The notes: generated by a model from the letters alone, not told the origin. A stretch of 64,000 bases of DNA from Halorarum halophilum (GCF_013401515.1 NZ_CP058529.1:1798001-1862000), one strand, 5' to 3'. Positions 7,685 through 16,496 are shown, counted from the stretch's first letter. Program-made: numbers and translations.

Positions 7685-8016
7685 CGGGCGAACCTCCCGG
7701 TCACCTCGGCCGTGTTGCTCGCACTCGACGCCATCCATGCCAGCGCCAGAAGGATGACCGCGACGACGGCGAGCTTCGCGGTGTCGTCCAGGTCGCCGAA
7801 CGGGTCTGGTGAGTCGGGATCCCAGTCCGGCAGGTCCGGCGTGTCGCCGCCCGCATCGTCGTGGTCGTCGGCGCCGTTCCCCGACTGGTTGCCGTCGTCG
7901 GCGTCGGCCGGCGCGTCCTCGGTGACCGACAGCCGCTCCTGGCGAGTACCCAGGGTCGGCCCGAACCGAATACGATTCGCGTCTGGTCTTATCGCGCGAC
8001 TCAGCCGTGTCTCCAT
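7681..8016 (-). CDS. acidic membrane-anchored protein, N-terminus probably replaced
   Basis: Starting at the ATG at 8016 this gives 111 residues. The reliable part runs from about residue 28: an acidic Asp/Gly-rich region ('DAPADADDGNQSGNG'), a membrane helix ('KLAVVAVILLALAWMA') and a short basic end. The first 25 or so residues are encoded antisense to conserved integrase codons (7948-8016), so they cannot be ancestral. The gene has probably lost its own 5' end at a deletion junction. A GTG start at 8073 is also possible. Confidence 0.45.
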   Translation of the reverse strand: METRLSRAIRPDANRIRFGPTLGTRQERLSVTEDAPADADDGNQSGNGADDHDDAGGDTPDLPDWDPDSPDPFGDLDDTAKLAVVAVILLALAWMASSASNTAEVTGRFAR

Positions 8017-8325
8017 TCGCCGTGTCCCCACGGGAAGGAGCGCGAGACGTGCGAGATGACGACGAATCCCCACGCGAGCAAGTGCCCGTCAAGCCGGTCG
8101 CCGCACAAGATCCGCTCAGGAAGCATTACCTGGCAGCTCAACTGTGGCGTGCCGCCGGAGATCGTCGCGGAGCGAGTGAACGCGAGCGTCAGCACGATCA
8201 AGTCACACTATGACTTCGCCACGGCCGAAGAGCGATGGCGGCGCTACCACGACCAGATGGAGAGCCGTCGAGAACACCTCGATCAGTTCGATTTCACCGA
8301 TGATGACAATGACCACATCCTGTAA
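7948..8325 (+). pseudogene. tyrosine integrase, C-terminal remnant
   Basis: The in-frame translation from about 7948 to the TAA at 8323-8325 is the end of a haloarchaeal phage-type integrase. It has a Cys-rich segment ('ATQPCLHSPCPHGKERETCE', 'HASKCPSSRS'), the box II H-x-x-R as PHKIRSGSITWQ, and the nucleophile Tyr in SHYDFATAEERWRRY, with the usual acidic tail. The N-terminal and core domains, including box I Arg, are absent, and no start codon precedes the homology. It ends 55 bp before attR. It cannot catalyse integration alone. Confidence 0.8.
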
Positions 8326-8326
8326 G

Positions 8327-8698
8327 ATGAATCGCCAATCAGCCCATTATCTGTCCTCTCGAAAGCGACAGATACCCGACCTCGGCGGTCCCACTCTTAC
8401 ATCTCATTTGGAGAGTAGCGAGTGTGTAGTTCATCTCGCTCGTGGGCCTGCTCGTAGTAGCGTATTGCCGGACTCCTCTGAAAAATGCGTCAACGGCCGT
8501 CTCGGGAGGTTCGTCGCGCTCTTCGATGGAGCTCGGTTCGCCGGCGCCGCGGTACTCGTGCTCGCAGTTAAACTAGGGAAGGTGCAGGGTAGAGACCCCG
8601 CAGTTGTCGATTGTGTCTACGCGGTTGGTGTACTGTACGCCTTCGTCGCGAGTATAGACTGGTTGAATACGATAATGCCCTCTATAGCTCAAAGGTAA
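8327..8698 (+). CDS. possible small membrane protein spanning attR
   Basis: An open frame from ATG 8327 crosses the att repeat and ends at 8698. Only the last 70 residues look protein-like, with two hydrophobic segments ('FAGAAVLVLAVKLG', 'VDCVYAVGVLYAFVASIDW'). The first part overlaps att DNA and is unlikely to be ancestral, so the true start is uncertain and may lie near 8500. Confidence 0.3.
   Translation: MNRQSAHYLSSRKRQIPDLGGPTLTSHLESSECVVHLARGPARSSVLPDSSEKCVNGRLGRFVALFDGARFAGAAVLVLAVKLGKVQGRDPAVVDCVYAVGVLYAFVASIDWLNTIMPSIAQR
8381..8396 (+). repeat. attR: 16-bp direct repeat of the tRNA 3' end
   Basis: Identical to 1672-1687. It marks the chromosomal side of the element; the sequence beyond it should be the original flank of tRNA-Pro. 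Confidence 0.85.
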
Positions 8699-8736
8699 TT
8701 TGGGTACGTAGTGGAGTAAAATCAATCACAAGAGGT

Positions 8737-8982
8737 ATGATGAAGCGCGGAGATCCCTACTCGATGTTCGAAACGCCCTCCCCAACGCACGGCTACTTCC
8801 GCGTCGTCGTCGCCTTCTGGGTCTACATCACACTCGCGACGGTTGTCGCACTCGGCGCCCGGGAGTTCGGTGTCTCCGCTGGCGGAACGGTTCTCGTGTT
8901 CCTCCTCACCGCGCTTCTCCTGCTGAAACCGTTTCTCCCCGTGTTCCGGCGGCTTCTCCCGGCTCCATCCCGTGAAAAGTAA
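8737..8982 (+). CDS. 81-residue two-helix membrane protein
   Basis: ATG at 8737 ('MMKRGDPYSMFETPSPTHGYF'). Two hydrophobic helices follow (FRVVVAFWVYITLATVVALGA, shown in part; and TVLVFLLTALLLL), then a short basic end. No family recognised. Confidence 0.55.
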   Translation: MMKRGDPYSMFETPSPTHGYFRVVVAFWVYITLATVVALGAREFGVSAGGTVLVFLLTALLLLKPFLPVFRRLLPAPSREK

Positions 8983-9359
8983 CTCCTCCGTAGTTAGCGA
9001 TTGTACGCCACTGACCGTGAGCAACTGGATGTCCGGGAAGGAGTGTAGTCCCGGACGTCGTGGTCCCAACCGTCGAGAGGGACCGGTCTATCACCTCGAC
9101 GTTCCTCTCTAGCAGAGAGCGCAAAATAGCCGCTACGTAGAGCTGCCCACGTAGCGTTTCGACCATCCGCGTACTGTAGACCAGGGTTGTCGAACTCAGC
9201 CTCGAGGTCGTCTCGCCTTTCACGAGCGGGCAAGACCGAGGGCGGCCACTGCCGTGAGTAGATGGCGAACGAGCGGCCCGACGATCTCCCGCCAGTGATC
9301 CAGAGTCTGCAGATACGGAGTGAACATGTTACTCCCCAATGCAACGGACAGCGGAGTTG
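8983..9359. other. gene-poor stretch
   Basis: Overlapping open frames exist on the minus strand, but their translations lack haloarchaeal character (few acidic residues, no domain), so I leave them out. A phrase near 9003-9040 (CCACTGACCG ... GGATGTCCGGGA) resembles phrases near 9850-9875 and 10225-10245, suggesting degenerate repeats. Confidence 0.35.
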
Positions 9360-9704
9360 CTACCCCCAGATCCGTACTCCAACAACGTCTCCGAGAAGAC
9401 TACCGACGACGACGGCGACAACCAGTCCCGGGAGGAGTTTGACCAACGGTACCTGTTGGTCGAATCGGCGACTTACGTAGTACAGAGCCACGAACAGCAG
9501 CACCGGTTCGACGATAAACGTACTCGGGATGAACGCGACCCTCTCTACGACTGAAAGTTCAATCCAGTGGCTGAGTTTACGAGCGAGGAACGTATGATAG
9601 AGCGTAACGATACCGTCCAGAAAGAGAAGGAGCGCCGTGAGTACCACGACGAGTCGAGGTTCCCACTCCCTGTACGGTTCGAGTATGCTGGACGAGAGGG
9701 TCAT
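9360..9704 (-). CDS. membrane protein, three to four helices
   Basis: 114 residues from ATG 9704 ('MTLSSSILEPYREWEPRL'); an in-frame GTG at 9722 would add six. Hydrophobic segments lie at about residues 18-40, 60-75 and 92-110. The function is unknown. Composition is AT-richer than in core genes, as in the rest of 8.4-10.3 kb. Confidence 0.55.
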   Translation of the reverse strand: MTLSSSILEPYREWEPRLVVVLTALLLFLDGIVTLYHTFLARKLSHWIELSVVERVAFIPSTFIVEPVLLFVALYYVSRRFDQQVPLVKLLPGLVVAVVVGSLLGDVVGVRIWG

Positions 9705-10275
9705 CGTATTGGATGATATCACTCTGTCAGAAGTAGTCTTCTAAGGAGAACACCATGAATTTCCAGTTCAGGGGTGGTCACGGACCAAATTCACCGAACT
9801 GGGCGATACGTTATCTCCTGCATTTAGCGATCGCGCCTCGCCTGGCTGTGTACCACTGAATGTCCGAGAATTGGAGGACGTTCCAGCGAATAGGCCTCAT
9901 GAAATTTCACTTATGACCTCCAGTGTTCGTAATCACTGCTACGTAGACCGAGATAACTGCCGTCGTCTGCTCGGCGTTTTCTGACTAGACAATAGCAGTC
10001 GCTCGGGAGTAGTAGAGTGACGGGGTAGGCCAGTCAGCGGTGACCACACGTGGAAACCACGTGAGCCGAAAGGTGCTGCTGACCGTGCCGTCTACCCGAT
10101 CCTCTCTTCCATCGCTACAAAACACCTCCGGTACTCAGGTCTGGCGAGCGTCGAATCAGTCGAGCAAAATCACTCTCCGACCTCCGTCGTCTGTACTTTG
10201 CGAGTTTCCCTCACGTGACTGTGGACCGTTGAACGTCCAAGAACTGGTGAAGTCCCCGACAGAATCGGACCGAAT
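9705..10275. other. 571-bp stretch without a recognisable gene
   Basis: I see no gene. Two related phrases stand out: CGGACCAAATTCACCGAACT (about 9781) and CGGACCGAATTTACCAGTTC (about 10267). There are also ACTGAATGTCCGAGAATTGG (about 9856) and GTTGAACGTCCAAGAACTGG (about 10228). These look like degenerate repeats of one unit, possibly remnants of a lost duplicated gene. Confidence 0.35.
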
Positions 10276-11463
10276 TTACCAGTTCCCGATCCGATCAGTA
10301 ATCACCTCGGAGTTCTGCATCAACACCGTCCCGAGAATACTCATCACCAGCACGTACCCGACCGCAAAAGCCGGAATCACGTTTTGAAGCACGCCACTCC
10401 CCGACCCCGCAGCCAACGCCGCCAGGACCAGCGAGAACTCCCCGCGCGGAACCAGCCCGATCCCCACGCGCAACGACCGCGTCGCGTCCAGCCCGTACAC
10501 CCGCCCCGAGAGCGTCCCGCTCACGACCTTCCCGACCGTCGTCGCGACGAGCGCGGCGACCAGCAACCACGCCACGCCCGCCAGCAGCGTGATGTCGGTC
10601 GTCAGCCCGATTGCGAAAAAGAACACCGCCGCGAAGAAGTCCCGCGCCGGGGAGACGACGTGCTCGATGCGCTCGGTGTGGCTCGTCGCGCTGAACGCCG
10701 TGCCGACGAAGAACGCCGCGACCGCCTCGCTCAGGCCCGCCGTCAGCGCCGCCCCGGCGACGAGCGTCGTCACCCCGAGGATCCGGAGCAGGAACAGTTC
10801 GTCCGAGGTGGCGTCGAACAGGCGCTCGATGTGAGCCGTGCCGTACCACGCGACGAGCGCGAGGGCGCCGAGGAACGCGAACGCGGCGCCGACCGACGCG
10901 GCGGCCTCGGTCACCGACCCGCCGCCGAACGCGACCGCCGAGAGCACTGCCAGGTAGACGGCGATGAGGATGTCCTCGAACACCAGCGTCCCGAGGATGG
11001 GCCCGCTCTCGGCGTTGGCGACCCAGCCGTTGTCGATGAGCGACTTCGTGACGACCGCGCTGGAGGAGATGTAGACGATGCCGGCGATGAACAGCGTCTG
11101 GACGACCGTGAAGCTGAACGCGAACCCGAGGCCGAGTCCGAGCCCGAAGTTCACGACGAAGTCGACGCTCCCGATCTTCGCGATGCGCGTCCGGTCGCCG
11201 AGCAACTGGCCGACGCTGAACTCCAGTCCGAGGAAGAACAGGAGGAAGACGATGCCCAGTTCGGCGACGACGTCGATGAACTCGCCGTAGTCGACGAGCG
11301 TCAGCGGGATTCCCGCGACCGAGGTCGGTTCGTTCGGGCCGATGAGGATGCCGGCGAGGATGTACGCGGGGATGACCGAGAGCCCGACGCGGTAGGCGAG
11401 CGCGCCCGCGAGCGCGATGCCCGTCAGCGCGATGCCGATCTCGAGGAGTAGCTCGCCCGCCAT
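10276..11463 (-). CDS. CPA2-family cation/proton antiporter (KhtU/KefB-like)
   Basis: 395 residues with about 12 membrane helices. Family marks are 'FLGLEFSVGQLLGDR', 'YISSSAVVTKSLID', the charged pair region 'LGTLVFEDILIAVY' and 'RGEFSLVLAALA'. These transporters exchange K+ or Na+ for protons. It lies seven bases after a TrkA-C regulatory subunit gene on the same strand, the arrangement of KhtTU, where the soluble subunit gates the channel in response to pH or nucleotides. There is no fused RCK domain, consistent with a separate regulator. Confidence 0.85.
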   Translation of the reverse strand: MAGELLLEIGIALTGIALAGALAYRVGLSVIPAYILAGILIGPNEPTSVAGIPLTLVDYGEFIDVVAELGIVFLLFFLGLEFSVGQLLGDRTRIAKIGSVDFVVNFGLGLGLGFAFSFTVVQTLFIAGIVYISSSAVVTKSLIDNGWVANAESGPILGTLVFEDILIAVYLAVLSAVAFGGGSVTEAAASVGAAFAFLGALALVAWYGTAHIERLFDATSDELFLLRILGVTTLVAGAALTAGLSEAVAAFFVGTAFSATSHTERIEHVVSPARDFFAAVFFFAIGLTTDITLLAGVAWLLVAALVATTVGKVVSGTLSGRVYGLDATRSLRVGIGLVPRGEFSLVLAALAAGSGSGVLQNVIPAFAVGYVLVMSILGTVLMQNSEVITDRIGNW

Positions 11464-11469
11464 CTCGCG

Positions 11470-12000
11470 CTAGGCGTCCCCCGCGTCACCGCCCTCCACC
11501 CCGCCGCCCCCCGCAGTCCCCTCCTCCCCCAGCAGCTCCTCGAACGCCTGCTGCTCCTCCCGCGTGCCGAGCGAGACGAGCATGTCCCCCGCCTCGATGG
11601 TGACGTCCGGCCTCGGGTTCGCGATCGTCTCCTCGCCCCGCTGGATCGCGACGACCGAGACGCCCGTCCGGTTCCTGATGCTCGCCTCTTGGAGCGTGTC
11701 GCCGACGACGGGCGAGTCCGCGCCGATCTCGACCCACTCGATGATCGACTCGCCGAGCGGCACCTGGATGTCGTCCATCTCGACCGGCTGGAAGTACGCG
11801 CCCTCCAGGATCGAACCGAGCTGTCGGGCCCGCTTCCCGGTGAGGCCGAACAGCTTCTCGCTGTCCTCGTTCTCGCCCGGCCGGAGATACACCTCGCGCT
11901 TGCCGTCGTGGTGGATGAGCACGATGAGCCGCTCGTCGCCGTCAAGTTCGAGCTCGAACTTGTGACCGACGCCGGGCACCTCGGTTTCGTAGATGGTCAC
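11470..12000 (-). CDS. TrkA-C domain regulatory subunit of the antiporter (KhtT-like)
   Basis: 176 residues, GTG start at 12000 ('MTIYETEVPGVGHKFELELDGDE'). The N-terminal part resembles the KhtT N-domain. The C-terminal part (from about residue 80, 'IIEWVEIGADSPVVGDTLQEASIRNRTGVSVVAIQRGEE') is a typical TrkA-C/RCK-C ligand-binding domain. A Gly/Glu-rich tail follows. It sits immediately upstream of the antiporter gene in the same operon. Confidence 0.85.
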   Translation of the reverse strand: MTIYETEVPGVGHKFELELDGDERLIVLIHHDGKREVYLRPGENEDSEKLFGLTGKRARQLGSILEGAYFQPVEMDDIQVPLGESIIEWVEIGADSPVVGDTLQEASIRNRTGVSVVAIQRGEETIANPRPDVTIEAGDMLVSLGTREEQQAFEELLGEEGTAGGGGVEGGDAGDA

Positions 12001-12119
12001 GTCTAACGAATCGACCTCGGGAAGTATAACAACCGGGCACCTCGACCGGTTCCCGGTCGCGCGGATGCCTTCACCCGACGGGCAACCGATTTATTCGCTA
12101 TGCGCGCGAATTTCCCCCT

Positions 12120-13298
12120 ATGGCAGTCGCCCGTCACGGGAGCGGGCCGACGGCGACCGTCCGCGCGTTCGCCTCCCAGGTCCATCCCGTGTTCATGCTC
12201 CCTCCGGTCGCGTCGTCGCTATTCGGCGCTGCGCTCGCGGGCGGCTTCGACCCCGTCATCGCGCTCGTCCACGCCGGGGCGATGTTCTTCGCCGTCTACA
12301 CCGCCCACGTGAAGGACGGCTACGTCGACTTCTACGGCCGCGGCGAGGACGACGATCACCCGATGACCGAGCGCGGCTGTCGGCTCGGACTCGTCGGCGC
12401 CGGCGTCGGCTTCCTCGCCTGCCTCTCCTGGCTGTTCCTCGCGGCCGGCCCGCTGGTCGCGCTCGTCACGCTCCCGACGTGGTTCATCGGCTACTTCCAC
12501 GCCCCCCAGCTCGACACCAACCCCCTGACCACCACGCTGGGCTACCCGACCGGCATCGCGCTGTGTATCCTCGGCGGCTACGTCGCCCAGACCGACGCCC
12601 TCGCACTCCGCCCGCTCGCGCTCGCCGGCGTGTTCCTGCTCACCCTCGCCGGCGTGAAGGTGATCGACGACTCCCAGGACTTCGAGTACGACGCCTCCAT
12701 CGACAAGCGCACCGTCGCCGTCGTGCTCGGCCGTTCGCGCGCCAGGACGCTCGCGTACGCGCTCCTCGCGGCCGGCCTCTTCGCGGTCGTCCCGCTCGCC
12801 GTCGTGGGGATCGTCCCGCCGAGCGCACCCGCGGCGAGCCTCGTCTACGCCGCCGTAGTCGCGGCCGCCTACCCCGCCGACGCGGAGACGGCGACGATGC
12901 TCCTCATCCGGGGCGCGTACCTCTTCCTCGCCGGCCTCCTCGTCGCGACCTTCTTCCGCCCGCTCGCTGGCGTGGGACTCCCCGACATCACCGTCCTCGG
13001 GCCGTACACCTACCTCGCGACCGAGGTCGTCTTCGGCACGGCCGCGCTCGCGCTGCTCGCCCGGCAGGGGAGGGAGGCGATGTGGCGCGCGGCCCGGACC
13101 GTCGCGGTTCTCTACCCCATTGCGTACGTCTGGGACTGGTACACGCTGGAGGTGGGCGTGTTCGCCATCCCGATGCGAACCGGCGTCGAACTCCTGGGGA
13201 TTCCGCTGGAGGAGCACATCTTCATGGTGGTGGTGCCGGCGCTGGTGCTGGGGATCCACGAGACGCTGCACGGGACTTCCGAGACGTCGCGAAGGTGA
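12120..13298 (+). CDS. UbiA-family prenyltransferase fused to a lycopene-cyclase-type domain
   Basis: 392 residues, strongly hydrophobic. Residues 1-275 are a UbiA intramembrane prenyltransferase with both Asp-rich motifs: TAHVKDGYVDF (about residue 62) and KVIDDSQDFEYDASIDKRT (about 180), as in lycopene elongases that start bacterioruberin synthesis. Residues 290-385 form a separate three-helix unit with the CrtYcd-type lycopene cyclase signature: VWDWYTLEVGVFAI, then a Gly run and GIPLEEHIF. The fusion suggests a carotenoid enzyme acting on C40 chains at both steps, or a non-catalytic cyclase-like module. A TATA-like box precedes a near-leaderless start. Confidence 0.75.
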   Translation: MAVARHGSGPTATVRAFASQVHPVFMLPPVASSLFGAALAGGFDPVIALVHAGAMFFAVYTAHVKDGYVDFYGRGEDDDHPMTERGCRLGLVGAGVGFLACLSWLFLAAGPLVALVTLPTWFIGYFHAPQLDTNPLTTTLGYPTGIALCILGGYVAQTDALALRPLALAGVFLLTLAGVKVIDDSQDFEYDASIDKRTVAVVLGRSRARTLAYALLAAGLFAVVPLAVVGIVPPSAPAASLVYAAVVAAAYPADAETATMLLIRGAYLFLAGLLVATFFRPLAGVGLPDITVLGPYTYLATEVVFGTAALALLARQGREAMWRAARTVAVLYPIAYVWDWYTLEVGVFAIPMRTGVELLGIPLEEHIFMVVVPALVLGIHETLHGTSETSRR

Positions 13299-13425
13299 GT
13301 CAGCCGGCTGGCGCGCGTGACGGCGAGCGAAGCGAGCAGACGCGCGCGAGGGACGAGCACCGCAGGCCAAAGGTCAAGGAGCGCAGGAGGCTGGGGATGG
13401 TGAGGGACTGTGCGGTTACGGTCGG
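13299..13425. other. repeat-rich lead-in to repeat family 1
   Basis: Contains GAGCACCGCAGG (about 13355-13366), a partial copy of the core box of the repeat that follows. No gene seen. Confidence 0.4.
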
Positions 13426-13610
13426 GTGGGACTCAAAGGGGCCGCGGCTCTCGGGGAAGCTCTCGTGAGCGCAGCGAACGAGAGTTCGGAAGTCGAGCGG
13501 AGCGAGTCTTCCGTAAGCGCGGACCGACAAGCACCGCAGGAGCGAGCACAGAGAGCGACGAGGAGCGCGGCAGCCGCACCGAGTCCAGCGACGCGGGGGC
13601 TTTCGAGGCG
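13426..13610 (+). repeat. repeat family 1, copy a (arms decayed)
   Basis: Opens with GTGGGACTCAAAGGGGCC (13426-13443), contains the core box AAGCACCGCAG (13529-13539) and closes with GGGGGCTTTC (13595-13604). The 13-base arms next to the outer boxes no longer pair well, and the inside is longer than in the other copies. It lies between the convergent ubiA-fusion and ilvD genes. Confidence 0.7.
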
Positions 13611-13708
13611 GTCGAAGCTACGACCGAACTGACACAGACGCCGACAATTGCGGAAGAGTTCGAGGTATCCGGAGAACCCCGAACGAACCGGGTCAACGAC
13701 CTCCCGAA

Positions 13709-15484
13709 TCAGTCTAGCTTCGCCTTCGGGTTCGTCACCGCGCCGTTGGCCGCGCTGCCGAAGTCACGGGCGTACTTCGCCAGCACGCCGCCCGTATAGG
13801 CCGGCTCGCGGGGCTCCCACGCGTCCCCGCGGCGCTCGAGTTCGTCGTCGTCCACGTCCACCGAGAGCTCCCGGTTCGGGATGTCCACGGTCACCTCGTC
13901 GCCGTCCTCCACCAGGGCGATCGGACCGCCGTCGGCCGCCTCGGGCGCGACGTGGCCGACCATCGGCCCCCGCGTCGCGCCGGAGAAGCGACCGTCGGTG
14001 AGCAGCGCCACGTCGTCCTCGTGACCCGCGCCGACGACCGCCGCCGTCACGCCGAGCATCTCGCGCATCCCCGGGCCGCCGCGCGGACCCTCGTTGCGGA
14101 TGACGAGCACGTCGCCCGACTCGATGTCGCCCGACTGGACGTACTCCATCGCGGACTCCTCGTCCTCGAACACGCGGGCCGGCCCCTCGTGGTGGAACGC
14201 GTCGTCGCCCGTGACCTTCAGCACCGCGCCGTCGGGCGCGAGGTTACCCGTGAGCACCTTGATGGCGCCCTCCTCCTGGTACGGCTCGTCGACGGTGTAG
14301 AGGAAGTCCGCCTCGATGGAGTCGTCGTCGGGGAGCGTCCCGCGCTCCTCGAGGTGGGCCAGTTCCTCGGCGATCGTGCGGCCGGTCACGGTCATCGCGT
14401 CGCCGTGGAGGTAGCCGCCCGCGAGCAGGCGGCGCATGACGACCGGGACGCCGCCGACCTCGTGGAGGTCGAGCATGACGCGCGTGCCGCCGGGCTGGAG
14501 GTTCGCGATCTTGGGGGTGCGCCGGGAGATCTCGTCAAACTCCTCGATGGAGAGGTCCACGTCCGCCTCGGCTGCCAGCGCGAGCAGGTGGAGCACGGCG
14601 TTGGTCGAGCCGCCCATCGCCACCTGCACGGCGATGGCGTTCTCGAACGACTCGCGGGAGATGATGTCGGACGGCCGCCGGTCGGCCTCGACGCACTCCA
14701 GCGCCAGTTCGCCGGCGCGGCGGGCCACGTCGAGCCGTTCGTCCGACTCGGCCGGCGGCGAGGCCGAACCGAGCGGCGCCAGTCCCAGGGCCTCGGAGAT
14801 GGAGGCCATCGTGTTCGCGGTGAACATCCCGCCACAGGAGCCCGCGCCGGGGCAGGCGTGGCGCTCCAGGTCGTCGAGTTCGTCGGCGCTCATCTCGCCC
14901 TCCGCGTAGGTGCCGACGCCCTCGAAGACGTTCTGGACGGTGACGTCCCGGCCCTCGTGTTCGCCGGGCATGATGGAGCCGCCGTAGAGGAAGACCGAGG
15001 GGAGGTCGGTACGGATCGAGGCCATCATCATCCCGGGGAGGTTCTTGTCACAGCCGGCGATCGTCACGAGGGCGTCCATGCGCTCGCCGAAGGAGACGAG
15101 TTCGACGGAGTCGGCGATGACCTCGCGCGAGATGAGGCTGGCCTTCATCCCCTCGGTCCCCATCGAGATGGCGTCCGAGATGGTGACGGTGCCGAACTCG
15201 ATAGGCATCCCGCCGGCGTTCTCGATGCCCTCGCGCGCGGACTCCGCGACGTCGTCGAGGTGGACGTTGCACGGCGTGATGTCGGCGGCGGGGTTCGGGA
15301 TGCCGATCATCGGCGAGGAGAGGTCCCGGTCGTCGTAGCCCATCGCGCGGAACATCGCGCGGTGCGGGGCGCGCTCGGCCCCGGCCGTGACGTCGTGGCT
15401 CGGGAGGTCCTCGGACTTCTCGCCCGCGAACCGCTCTTCGTCCGCTGCGTCCGCGTCGCGATTCCGGCGTTGCTGGTTGCTCAT
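13709..15484 (-). CDS. ilvD: dihydroxy-acid dehydratase
   Basis: 591 residues, full length. It dehydrates 2,3-dihydroxy acids to 2-keto acids in valine, leucine and isoleucine synthesis. Iron-sulfur ligand motifs are clear: [14 protein letters not shown] and [16 protein letters not shown], and the C-terminal '[13 protein letters not shown]' substrate motif is intact. A 40-residue polar N-terminal extension precedes the conserved '[14 protein letters not shown]'. It is transcribed alone. Confidence 0.95.
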   Translation of the reverse strand: MSNQQRRNRDADAADEERFAGEKSEDLPSHDVTAGAERAPHRAMFRAMGYDDRDLSSPMIGIPNPAADITPCNVHLDDVAESAREGIENAGGMPIEFGTVTISDAISMGTEGMKASLISREVIADSVELVSFGERMDALVTIAGCDKNLPGMMMASIRTDLPSVFLYGGSIMPGEHEGRDVTVQNVFEGVGTYAEGEMSADELDDLERHACPGAGSCGGMFTANTMASISEALGLAPLGSASPPAESDERLDVARRAGELALECVEADRRPSDIISRESFENAIAVQVAMGGSTNAVLHLLALAAEADVDLSIEEFDEISRRTPKIANLQPGGTRVMLDLHEVGGVPVVMRRLLAGGYLHGDAMTVTGRTIAEELAHLEERGTLPDDDSIEADFLYTVDEPYQEEGAIKVLTGNLAPDGAVLKVTGDDAFHHEGPARVFEDEESAMEYVQSGDIESGDVLVIRNEGPRGGPGMREMLGVTAAVVGAGHEDDVALLTDGRFSGATRGPMVGHVAPEAADGGPIALVEDGDEVTVDIPNRELSVDVDDDELERRGDAWEPREPAYTGGVLAKYARDFGSAANGAVTNPKAKLD

Positions 15485-16019
15485 GAGGTCTCGTTGGGAC
15501 GGACCCGCATAAAGCGTCGCCCACGGACAGTTCTTACTGCTGGTTCGATGGGTAATTGTTTTCGGCGTAGGGTGACGTCGGATTGATCGGCCCCCTGTCA
15601 GGTACGACGGCCACTCGGAACGCCCCCACCAGTCGGAAGCTGGCCGAGCTACACGGTCCGACTACCGAACATGTACGCCGTGGGTAGTCCATCCCACTAT
15701 TCGCCGGCCGACGGTCAGGGGGATGCGGCGGGCGCCACGCGAGCGACCGGAGGGAGCGAGCCGCGCCCGCCGGGGAGGCGTGGGGACCACCACGACGCAC
15801 GACCGACCGTCCAACGGGGAGGGACTGGAAGGAGCCGTTGGCACGCGAAGCTCGGGAACTCAAGCACTAGAGCGTCGCGTTCTTGGCGTACCCGTCAGGG
15901 GATTTCGAGCTGTCAGCGTTGCCAGCGGGGTGAACTCAACGGCTGGTCCGGATACCGAACGAAACCCCGAATCGGGGAATCGCCAGCCGTAAATCCTCAA
16001 CGCCCAGAAGAACGGGACA
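15485..16019. other. 535-bp stretch without a gene
   Basis: Open frames on both strands here are Arg/Pro-rich and non-haloarchaeal in composition. The middle (about 15726-15860) has GCGAGCGACCGGAGGGAGCG-type palindromic sequence and a phrase GGGACTGGAAGGAGCCG resembling box 1 of repeat family 1, so it is probably a decayed intergenic repeat. The last 40 bp are the promoter side of the next gene. Confidence 0.4.
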
Positions 16020-16412
16020 ATGACCGAGACGCTCGATCACGACCTGTACGAGCGGACGAAGGCGCTCCTCGAACCCGGCGACATTGAACTCGAGGGCGTC
16101 ATCGTCCACACCGACCTGGGGAGCGAGGACGACCTCGAGATGCACGAACTCACCGTCGACCTCAACGAGGTCATCGCGGAGCACGCCGGGAAGGGCGAGA
16201 CGTACATCTACGCCGGCAACGACGACACTGACTTCTCCTCGAACCAGTTCCAGGGGCTCACCCTGGAGGACGAGGAGTTCGTCTGGGAGTGCCAGCAACT
16301 GCTCCGCGAGGGCACCTTCGACATCGTGTTCTACTTCGAAGCCTCGGCCGACACCGACGCCATCGCGGCCGACGTCGAGGAGCTCGGCCACCGCGCGACG
16401 GTCGTTCGCTGA
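16020..16412 (+). CDS. conserved haloarchaeal protein of unknown function (DUF5778-like)
   Basis: 130 residues, acidic, with a balanced alpha/beta pattern ('IELEGVIVHTDLGSEDDLEMHELTVDL', shown in part). I believe it matches a short haloarchaeal family annotated DUF5778, but this is from memory. There are no metal or nucleotide motifs. It lies 84 bp upstream of the siroheme decarboxylase gene on the same strand. Confidence 0.6.
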   Translation: MTETLDHDLYERTKALLEPGDIELEGVIVHTDLGSEDDLEMHELTVDLNEVIAEHAGKGETYIYAGNDDTDFSSNQFQGLTLEDEEFVWECQQLLREGTFDIVFYFEASADTDAIAADVEELGHRATVVR

Positions 16413-16496
16413 GCCAACGCCCGACGTGTTCCCAACTCCCTGGCGTGGACGACCGGGAGCGCGACGCTTATCCCCCGCCCGTTCCGAATCGTGGAC

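Larger units (their letters stand above)
1672..8396. mobile_element. tRNA-Pro-integrated, deleted provirus-like element
   Basis: The last 13 bases of the tRNA plus 3 more (1672-1687) recur exactly at 8381-8396. Between them lie small Cys-rich regulators, a SWIM zinc finger, an RHH-type regulator, a block of minus-strand genes linked by ATGA overlaps that encode membrane and virion-like proteins, and a C-terminal tyrosine integrase fragment pointing at the right repeat. This is the usual layout of haloarchaeal proviruses or plasmids integrated in tRNA genes. No replication gene, packaging ATPase or intact integrase is present, so this is probably a decayed copy, about 6.7 kb. Confidence 0.85.

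Noticed and set aside
7948-8325. SSV-type integrase split by integration
   Set aside because: In that type the att site lies inside the integrase gene. Here the att repeat is in the tRNA and 55 bp beyond the integrase stop, so the truncation is a deletion.
8906-9344. Two overlapping minus-strand frames
   Set aside because: Low acidic content, no motif, and each overlaps the other; no support for translation.
10384-11451. Long plus-strand frame opposite the antiporter
   Set aside because: Composition is charged and repetitive with no fold, and the minus strand encodes a clear 12-helix transporter.
15534-15863. Minus-strand frame upstream of ilvD
   Set aside because: Ser/Arg/Pro-rich translation without haloarchaeal character; it overlaps repeat-like sequence.
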